A DNA stretch of 11,026 bases. Origin: Dehalococcoidia bacterium (GTDB taxonomy: Bacteria; Chloroflexota; Dehalococcoidia; JACVQG01; JAHKAY01). The position numbers and the translations under genes were made by a program. Under the pieces are notes generated by a model. The model was given only the letters and a program-made list of their open reading frames with translations. It made no database searches and had not been told where the DNA came from. Below, in pieces: positions 6,566 to 11,026 of the stretch. Positions within the stretch are counted from its first letter, which is position 1. The number at the start of each line of letters is the position of its first letter. The stretch lies in the NCBI GenBank assembly GCA_030740315.1, contig JASLXN010000031.1, positions 1 to 11,026 of the forward strand, in the 5' to 3' direction.

Positions 6566-7108
6566 ATGATCGAAATGTCCATAGATAGTATACGCGTGAG
6601 TCTTATGAATTACCAGCGGGTGGTAATACTGAAAGAAAAAGACTCTGACCGCTACCTTCCTATATGGATAGGCCCCTCGGAGGCCGATGCCATCGCCGTG
6701 AAACTACAGGATATTTCAGTGCCCCGCCCCCTTACTCACGACCTGCTACGAACTATGATTGAGGTGCTAGGGGCCTCACTGGACTCCATGATAGTCTGCG
6801 ATCTGCGTAACGACACATTCTTTGCCAAGCTAATCATAAGGAGTGATTCCCAACTCTTGGAGGTGGACTGCCGACCCAGTGACGCCCTGGCCCTCTCCGT
6901 CCGGGCCAAGGTGCCCATCTACGCCGAGGACTCTGTAATGGACAAGGCCAGCATACTCCTAGACAAAGAGACGGGGAAACCCATTGTCCCGGATAACAAA
7001 GAACGGAGTAGTCAGATGGATGAGGAAGAGATAAGACGGATGTCGGCCTTCAAAGAGTTCATCCAGTCACTTGACTTCGGTGACATGGAAAAGAAGGACA
7101 GCGCCTAA
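6566..7108 (+). CDS. Bifunctional nuclease (BFN, DUF151) family protein
   Basis: The 180-residue protein carries a complete BFN/DUF151 domain (TM_0160-like) at residues about 1-135. Markers are VVILKEKDSDRYLPIWIGPSE (19-39), ADAIAVKL, RPLTHDLLRTMIEVLG (54-69), FFAKLII and the signature CRPSDALALSVR (102-113). Plant and bacterial relatives have been reported to have DNase and RNase activity, but the physiological role in bacteria is unsettled. The tail after about 140 is charged and helical (MDEEEIRRMSAFKEFIQSLDF) and fits a UvrB/UvrC-like segment seen in some homologues. AGGAG sits 6 bases before the ATG. The stop overlaps the TAAGG ribosome site of the next gene, indicating co-translation with it. 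Confidence 0.9.
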   Translation: MIEMSIDSIRVSLMNYQRVVILKEKDSDRYLPIWIGPSEADAIAVKLQDISVPRPLTHDLLRTMIEVLGASLDSMIVCDLRNDTFFAKLIIRSDSQLLEVDCRPSDALALSVRAKVPIYAEDSVMDKASILLDKETGKPIVPDNKERSSQMDEEEIRRMSAFKEFIQSLDFGDMEKKDSA

Positions 7109-7118
7109 GGTATTCGCG

Positions 7119-7454
7119 ATGGACGAGCAACTGATGCAACGGCTCATGACCAATCTCAAGTGCCGCAGGTGTAGTAGCCATTACAGAAGCTGCGACATAA
7201 AGGTGCTGGGCCAGCGGGAGAAGATGTGGCTGCTCAATGTCCATTGCCCCCAGTGCCAGAAAGAAGTGCTGCTGGCCGTTTCACTAAAGCCCTTAGCCGC
7301 TCGCAAACCGGTGACCGACCTAAACCCGAATGAGGTTCGCCACCACACCCAACTCCCGCCCGTATCCCCCGACGAGGTCCTGGACCTGCACCTCTTCCTG
7401 CGGAGCTTCAACGGCGATTTCAGCAGCACCTTTACCGGAGACCCCCCGGCCTAA
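7119..7454 (+). CDS. Small zinc-ribbon-like protein of unknown function
   Basis: This 111-residue protein is not one I can name. Residues 14-46 look like a zinc ribbon: C15-x2-C18 (LKCRRCSS) and C43-x2-C46 (VHCPQCQ), separated by a short beta-rich segment, with an extra C25. After a proline-rich linker (about 58-82), the C-terminus reads SPDEVLDLHLFLRSFNGDF, an amphipathic stretch that may be a second conserved block. The ATG at 7119 was chosen because TAAGG lies 8 bases upstream and it starts 10 bases after the BFN stop; the frame is open further upstream (to 7071) but that part overlaps the nuclease gene. A metal-binding or nucleic-acid-associated role is only an inference from the cysteine pairs. 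Confidence 0.75.
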   Translation: MDEQLMQRLMTNLKCRRCSSHYRSCDIKVLGQREKMWLLNVHCPQCQKEVLLAVSLKPLAARKPVTDLNPNEVRHHTQLPPVSPDEVLDLHLFLRSFNGDFSSTFTGDPPA

Positions 7455-7627
7455 AGCAACACAAGTTGCCCGATGTGGCAAGGCAAGGTTGTTTGTTAAC
7501 GGGGACTTCAAGGAAGCACATTCCCTTTGGTGGAGGTGTGGAAGACACCCCGCAAATATAAAACTGTGCGGGAGGGTGGAAAGAAATAAGTTTACTAAAC
7601 GGCCTCTGAATCCAGGGTTGACCGAGG
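7455..7627 (+). other. Spacer before the atp operon, no gene seen
   Basis: These 173 bases carry no convincing ORF. They contain a small hairpin GCAAC-ACAA-GTTGC (7456-7469, no T-tract), a short inverted repeat GGTGT/ACACC (7535-7549), a TATAAA (7557-7562) without a good -35 at normal spacing, and an 11-base palindrome GTTTACTAAAC (7590-7600). A promoter for the atp operon would be expected here, but I cannot place one with confidence. Confidence 0.4.
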
Positions 7628-7885
7628 ATGGCTCATAGTGATACAATTCCCAAACTTGGAGGGTCGGTGAGGGGTTGGGTATTTTCCCTCATAGGAGTGG
7701 GATGGTACGTAGCCATTTCCATAATACTGGGTGTCGTTGTGGGTATGTGGTTGGACAAGAAATTTGGTACCGCCCCGTTGTTAGCCATAGCGGGAATAAT
7801 TCTAGGCAGCTTTATGGCCTTTTTTGGCGTCTACAAGATGCTCCTGCCCGGTTTGAAACCCAACGGCGAGGATAAGGATGAGTAG
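7628..7885 (+). CDS. AtpI/AtpZ-like ATP synthase accessory membrane protein
   Basis: The 85-residue protein has two predicted membrane helices (about 20-42 and 49-70) linked by GMWLDKKFGTAP, the hallmark of the AtpZ/AtpI-type 'putative F0F1-ATPase subunit' family encoded at the head of many atp operons. Relatives are proposed to help c-ring assembly or Mg2+ uptake. The charged tail (NGEDKDE) is probably cytoplasmic. It lies 8 bases before atpB and is surely part of the atp operon. AGGG about 10 bases upstream of the ATG is the best ribosome site. I did not find a convincing promoter in the 173 bases before it. Confidence 0.87.
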   Translation: MAHSDTIPKLGGSVRGWVFSLIGVGWYVAISIILGVVVGMWLDKKFGTAPLLAIAGIILGSFMAFFGVYKMLLPGLKPNGEDKDE

Positions 7886-7893
7886 GGAGAGCA

Positions 7894-8295
7894 TTGCGCC
7901 TGCCGGTTAAGGTGCTCGCCCCCGTGGGCTTGGTGGTACTGGCCCTTTTCGTGGCAGGAGTCCTCACTGGGCCTTTAGGGGCCACATTCACTGGAAGAGA
8001 ACCCTTCTTGCCCAGTCCGGAAGTGCACCTACCGGCTGAGCCTTTGTATCCCGAGAGGGAGCACATGGAGGCCTTGTCCTTATCCTCCAAAAACTGGTCC
8101 GTTACCAACACCATGCTGGCCTCTTGGATAACCATAGCCCTACTTGTATCTTTCTTCTATGCTGCCACCCGCAAGATGAAGGTATTGCCGGGCCGCGTCC
8201 AGACCCTGGCCGAGCTTATCATAGAAATGCTGCTCAAATTCGTTGAGTCCGCTGGGCATACTGCCCCTATACAGTGCCATTGGCTTTATGAATGA
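7894..8295 (+). CDS. atpB: ATP synthase subunit a, N-terminal fragment (frame broken)
   Basis: Residues 1-120 are the N-terminal half of the Fo a subunit, which with the c-ring forms the proton path. A first hydrophobic segment (about 8-28) is followed by an extracytoplasmic loop with EVHLPAE, then a membrane helix (about 70-92), then TRKMKVLPGRVQTLAELIIEMLLKFVESAG, a very typical a-subunit segment. After ESAG the frame continues only with unrelated residues to a TGA at 8293, while the true continuation lies in another frame (see the fragment at 8243-8737). Start is TTG at 7894, with GGGAG a few bases upstream; the upstream gene ends at 7885. As it stands this product cannot be a working a subunit. 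Confidence 0.85.
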   Translation: MRLPVKVLAPVGLVVLALFVAGVLTGPLGATFTGREPFLPSPEVHLPAEPLYPEREHMEALSLSSKNWSVTNTMLASWITIALLVSFFYAATRKMKVLPGRVQTLAELIIEMLLKFVESAGHTAPIQCHWLYE

Positions 8296-8737
8296 AGAAG
8301 GGCACCTGAGCGGCACTCTGTTGCGCAACGCCAACACCGATATAAACCAGCCACTGGCCATAGCCCTGATAGCCGTTATAGTAGTGGAGTACTGGGGTAT
8401 CCGCGCTATCGGTGCCCGGGGCTACCTGGGACAATTCTTCAACTTTAAGGGCCTGCTCAAGGGGCGCCCCCTGGGAATTGTGGATCTCTTCATCGGCGCA
8501 CTAGAGCTGCTAAGTCACCTAATCCGTATCCTCAGCTTTACCTTCCGGCTATTCGGCAACATGACGGCGGGCGAGGTGCTGCTACTCATCGTTGCCTTCT
8601 TAGTGCCATTTATACTAGCTGTACCCTTCTATGGACTGGAGTTGCTGATAGGTTTTATGCAGGCGTTAATCTTCGCCGGCCTTACACTGGCTTTCGGGGT
8701 CACCGCTATGACTCCCCACGAAGGCGAGCATAGCTGA
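8243..8737 (+). CDS. atpB: ATP synthase subunit a, C-terminal fragment (frame broken)
   Basis: This frame carries the rest of the a subunit: GILPLYSAIGFMNEEG, then RNANTDINQPLAIAL, then helices rich in leucine and isoleucine. The essential arginine lies in FRLFGNMTAGE (R102 here, equivalent to E. coli R210), and GLELLIGFMQALIFAGLTLAF forms the last helix. The first residues of the open frame (a TTG at 8243) overlap the N-terminal fragment and are not a natural start. Relative to the family, about 25 residues between ESAG and GILP, covering the usual RRFFP and following hydrophobic helix, are absent in all three frames. Thus a simple base error does not explain the break: a stretch of DNA whose length is not a multiple of three seems to be missing. 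Confidence 0.87.
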   Translation: MSPLGILPLYSAIGFMNEEGHLSGTLLRNANTDINQPLAIALIAVIVVEYWGIRAIGARGYLGQFFNFKGLLKGRPLGIVDLFIGALELLSHLIRILSFTFRLFGNMTAGEVLLLIVAFLVPFILAVPFYGLELLIGFMQALIFAGLTLAFGVTAMTPHEGEHS

Positions 8738-8770
8738 TAACCGAGGGGGCTTAGCTTAAGGAGGTTCTAA

Positions 8771-8866
8771 ATGTTAGTCGTGGAGGTGGTGCTAACGGTG
8801 GCTATACTGGTTCCCCTGATATTTGCCGCCGGGATACTCGCCGGAGTGATGCGCGGCCAGGAGTAG
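8771..8866 (+). CDS. 31-residue single-helix membrane micro-ORF between atpB and atpE
   Basis: ATG at 8771 is preceded at 8758-8764 by a perfect AAGGAGG Shine-Dalgarno sequence with 6-base spacing. The 31 codons begin MLVVEVVLTVAILVPLIF, continue through a small-residue stretch (AAGILAG) and end RGQE before TAG at 8864. Apart from a glutamate at position 5 it is one continuous hydrophobic helix with a positive/charged C-terminus, as expected of a small bitopic membrane protein with a cytoplasmic tail. It sits 33 bases after atpB and 41 before atpE, where the operon usually has no gene. I do not recognise a family. It could be an accessory Fo peptide or simply a translated spacer that couples expression. 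Confidence 0.6.
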   Translation: MLVVEVVLTVAILVPLIFAAGILAGVMRGQE

Positions 8867-8907
8867 CCGCCGCGCCATTTTGTCTTAATAAGAAGGAGGA
8901 AAGGACA

Positions 8908-9150
8908 ATGCCAGAAGGCATATCACCCGATTCTATGAAGCTGCTGGCCGCCGGTCTGGCCATTGGGTTGGGTATGGTGGGGCCGGGCATCGGAATCGGC
9001 CTCATCGGCTCTTCGGCCATGCAGGCCCTGGGACGCAACCCTGATGCCCGCGGGGCCATCCTACCCAACATGATACTGGCCGCTGCCCTGGCCGAGGCCC
9101 TGGGCATCTATGCCCTTGTGGTGGCCATTATCCTCGCTATGCTTGTTTAA
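8908..9150 (+). CDS. atpE: ATP synthase subunit c
   Basis: An 80-residue hairpin of two helices forms the rotating c-ring. Helix 1 has the glycine repeat GMVGPGIGIGLIGSSA (22-37), the polar loop is GRNPDA (42-47), and helix 2 carries the ion-binding carboxylate E63 in ALAEALGIYALV. At the positions that make Na+-type sites (Gln in helix 1 and Ser/Thr after the glutamate) this protein has Ile and Ala, so proton coupling is expected. AAGGAGG at 8893-8899 lies 8 bases before the ATG, the strongest ribosome site in the operon together with that of the micro-ORF, in keeping with the high copy number of c. Confidence 0.96.
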   Translation: MPEGISPDSMKLLAAGLAIGLGMVGPGIGIGLIGSSAMQALGRNPDARGAILPNMILAAALAEALGIYALVVAIILAMLV

Positions 9151-9167
9151 GCCAGAAGGAGGGCAGG

Positions 9168-9677
9168 GTGATTGAGCGGTTTGGTGAGCTGGGCATTCAT
9201 CTCCCCAGCTTAATCGTATATGGGCTGAACTTCGGCCTCCTCTTTGCCCTACTCTACATGGTGGCCTACAAGCCCATCCTAAAGATGTTGGATCAACGCT
9301 CCTCTGCGATTCGCGACAGTATGGAACAGGCAGAGCGCATCCGCCAAGAGACGGCCCAGGCCGAGGAACGGGTTAAAGCCCGCCTAGACGAGGCCCGTCT
9401 GGAGGGACAACAGGTAGTGAACCAGGCCAGTCAGGCAGGAGAGAGGGTCAAAGAAGAGGCCCGTACCGAGGCCCGTCGCGAGGCGGAGACCATACTCTCA
9501 AGGGCCAGGCTGGAAACCCAGCGTGAGCGTGATGAGGCGTTAGACGCACTGAGGCAGGAGTTCGCCGCCCTAGCCCTACATGCCGCAGAGAAGGTGATTA
9601 ACCAGGCGCTGGATGCCAAGGCCCACAGCCGCCTCATAGAAGAGGCGCTGGCTGAGAGCACACTCAAGAAGGAGTAA
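9168..9677 (+). CDS. atpF: ATP synthase subunit b
   Basis: The 169-residue b subunit is the peripheral stalk that holds F1 to Fo. One membrane helix lies at about residues 12-32 (LPSLIVYGLNFGLLFALLYM), then YKPILKMLDQRSSAIRDSM marks the start of a long charged coiled coil (about 45-150) rich in Ala, Glu, Arg and Gln, ending in a dimer/delta-binding segment. The start is a GTG at 9168 with GAAGGAGG about 5 bases upstream. The atpE stop is 17 bases before, and atpH begins 3 bases after the stop. Confidence 0.94.
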   Translation: MIERFGELGIHLPSLIVYGLNFGLLFALLYMVAYKPILKMLDQRSSAIRDSMEQAERIRQETAQAEERVKARLDEARLEGQQVVNQASQAGERVKEEARTEARREAETILSRARLETQRERDEALDALRQEFAALALHAAEKVINQALDAKAHSRLIEEALAESTLKKE

Positions 9678-9680
9678 CCG

Positions 9681-10220
9681 ATGCCACGTGGTGGCTCGCC
9701 CACACGCCACGCCCTGGCGGTTTTCGCCATCGCCGGGGATCAAGACCAGTTTGATAAGTGGCTCCATGACCTGGGCCAGATGAGTCAGCTAGCACAGGAC
9801 TCCCTTTTCAGGGCTGTGATGGACAACCCGAAATTATCCGTCGTGGAGAAACTGGGGCTGCTGCCAGACAGCTTGTCCGACCTGTCTCCGATGGCGGTTA
9901 ACCTCCTGGCCCTCCTAGTGGCCCGGTACCGGCTCCGCCTGATTCCGGACATATACAAAGAGTACCAGAAGCTGGTAAACGCCCATCAGGGCATCACCAG
10001 CGCTGAGGTGGTAACAGCCGTCCCTCTGGAGGACGCCGTAAAGGACACCGTAACCAGTAGCCTGGAGGCCATCACCGGAGGCAAAGTGGTGTTCACCACC
10101 CGGGTTGACCCCTCCTTGCTGGGTGGGCTGGTGATTTACATAGGAGACACACTCCTGGACGGTAGTGTTAGAAGCAAACTCAAGGCTCTGCGTAAGAGCC
10201 TGGTAACATCAGGGAGGTAA
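9681..10220 (+). CDS. atpH: ATP synthase subunit delta
   Basis: The 179-residue delta subunit links the b stalk to the top of F1. The N-terminal helical domain contains RHALAVFAIA (residues 9-18), VMDNPKLSVVEKLGLL and LLALLVARYRLRLIPDI. The C-terminal domain has SAEVVTAVPL and the conserved end DPSLLGGLVIYIGDTLLDGS followed by VRSKLKALRKSL. Length is typical. AGGAG lies 6 bases before the ATG at 9681, directly at the atpF stop, so the two are coupled. Confidence 0.94.
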   Translation: MPRGGSPTRHALAVFAIAGDQDQFDKWLHDLGQMSQLAQDSLFRAVMDNPKLSVVEKLGLLPDSLSDLSPMAVNLLALLVARYRLRLIPDIYKEYQKLVNAHQGITSAEVVTAVPLEDAVKDTVTSSLEAITGGKVVFTTRVDPSLLGGLVIYIGDTLLDGSVRSKLKALRKSLVTSGR

Positions 10221-10224
10221 ACAC

Positions 10225-11026
10225 ATGGCAGTCAGGGGACAGGATTTCGTATCCATCCTGCGCCAGCAGATTGAGCAATTCGGCGCTCAGGCCACGATGG
10301 TGGAGGTGGGCACGGTGGTGGAAGTGGGAGACGGCATTGCCCGCATCCACGGCCTTTCCGGAGCACGCTACAACGAGCTTTTAGAGTTCTCCAGCGGCGC
10401 TATCGGCATGGCCCTCAACCTGGACGAGGATAGTGTCGGGGCCGTGGTTCTGGGGGAGTACTCCCAGGTCAAAGAGGGCGAAGAGGTGCACAGCACCAGC
10501 CGAGTGGTAGAGGTGCCCGTGGGGGAAGAACTGATAGGCCGGATAGTGAATCCTCTGGGCCAACCAGTGGATGGCAGTGGGCCTATCAAAGCACAGCGCA
10601 ACCGACCGGTGGAAACTGTGGCCCCCAATGTGGTAGCGCGCCAGCCGGTTAATGTGCCCCTGCACACCGGTATCAAGGCCATTGACGGCATGGTACCCAT
10701 AGGGCGAGGGCAGCGGGAGCTTATCATCGGCGACCGCTACACCGGCAAAAGCGCCCTAGCGCTGGACACAATCCTCAGCCAGAAAGAAACGGGCGTTATT
10801 TGCATCTATGTAGCTATCGGGCAGAAGACCGCCAAGGTGGCCCAAACGGTAGCCACACTGGAGCAATACGGCGCTATGGACCACACCATAGTGGTGGCAG
10901 CCAACTCCGCTGAACCTGCCGGCTTGCTATACCTGGCCCCCTATGCCGGGTGCGCCATGGGGGAGGAGTTAATGGGGCAGGGGCGTGACGCTCTGGTCAT
11001 ATATGATGACCTGACCAAGCACGCCT
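10225..11026 (+). CDS. atpA: ATP synthase subunit alpha, N-terminal 267 residues, cut by window edge
   Basis: The alpha subunit alternates with beta in the F1 hexamer and binds non-catalytic nucleotide. Reading from the ATG at 10225 (GGAGG 7 bases upstream, atpH stop 4 bases before) gives an open frame to the edge. Visible are the beta-barrel domain with VGDGIARIHGL (35-45), LIGRIVNPLGQPVDG (103-117), TGIKAID, VPIGRGQRELIIGDRYTGKS (157-176, Walker A), VAIGQKTAKVAQ, YLAPYAGCAMGEE and the Walker B region ALVIYDDLTKHA (256-267). Numbering aligns with E. coli alpha. The Walker A loop reads GDRYTGKS where nearly all alpha subunits I know have GDRQTGKT. Confidence 0.96.
   Translation, partial: MAVRGQDFVSILRQQIEQFGAQATMVEVGTVVEVGDGIARIHGLSGARYNELLEFSSGAIGMALNLDEDSVGAVVLGEYSQVKEGEEVHSTSRVVEVPVGEELIGRIVNPLGQPVDGSGPIKAQRNRPVETVAPNVVARQPVNVPLHTGIKAIDGMVPIGRGQRELIIGDRYTGKSALALDTILSQKETGVICIYVAIGQKTAKVAQTVATLEQYGAMDHTIVVAANSAEPAGLLYLAPYAGCAMGEELMGQGRDALVIYDDLTKHA

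Noticed and set aside
7456..7469. Hairpin GCAAC-ACAA-GTTGC after the zinc-ribbon gene as a terminator
   Set aside because: The stem is only five pairs and no T-tract follows, so termination is not supported.
8225..8300. Programmed ribosomal frameshift in atpB
   Set aside because: No slippery heptamer is visible, and joining the frames would still leave about 25 expected residues missing.
1..11026. CRISPR arrays, insertion sequences, phage or toxin-antitoxin genes
   Set aside because: No regularly spaced repeats, transposase, integrase or terminal inverted repeats were seen on either strand; gene content is housekeeping apart from the QueG-like gene.

Overview
The window looks like a piece of a Chloroflexota chromosome, most likely from the class Dehalococcoidia. 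This is inferred from recalled protein resemblance: the AtpB, MiaB, BFN-nuclease and QueG-like sequences have a Dehalococcoides-type flavour. It is also inferred from a moderately high G+C content by eye and from the presence of a reductive-dehalogenase/QueG-like iron-sulfur protein. No search could be run, so the taxonomy is tentative. Gene density is high, and almost everything is housekeeping.

Left block (1-4300, minus strand). A sigma70-type promoter (TTGAAA-18-TATATT) fires leftward into a class II tRNA-Ser(GCU) with an encoded CCA. Seventeen bases later comes miaB (tRNA methylthiotransferase), followed with no gaps by nadA, nadB and the start of nadC, which runs off the left edge. Start and stop codons overlap or abut, so miaB-nadA-nadB-nadC looks like one operon. 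The three nad genes together encode the route from aspartate to nicotinate mononucleotide.

Middle block (4300-6452, plus strand). After a roughly 200-base divergent spacer, which holds two promoter-like elements and a terminator-like hairpin, comes a QueG/reductive-dehalogenase-like protein with two [4Fe-4S] cysteine motifs. Its 5' end carries an apparent one-base frameshift. pyrF (orotidine-5'-phosphate decarboxylase) follows.

Right block (6453-11026, plus strand). A good promoter (TTGACA-18-TACAAT) precedes a bifunctional-nuclease (DUF151) gene and a small zinc-ribbon protein. Then comes the F1Fo ATP synthase operon: atpI/Z-like, atpB (a subunit), an unlisted 31-residue membrane micro-ORF, atpE (c), atpF (b), atpH (delta) and the first half of atpA (alpha), cut by the right edge.

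The most notable observations are these. (1) atpB is broken: it changes frame in its second membrane segment, and about 25 residues expected in the family are missing. This is either an inactivating deletion or an assembly error. (2) A 31-codon, single-helix ORF with a perfect AAGGAGG ribosome site sits between atpB and atpE. (3) The QueG-like gene lacks a usable start in its own frame. (4) The promoter of tRNA-Ser is placed so that transcription would start at or next to the mature 5' end. I saw no CRISPR, insertion sequence, phage gene or clear new multi-gene system.
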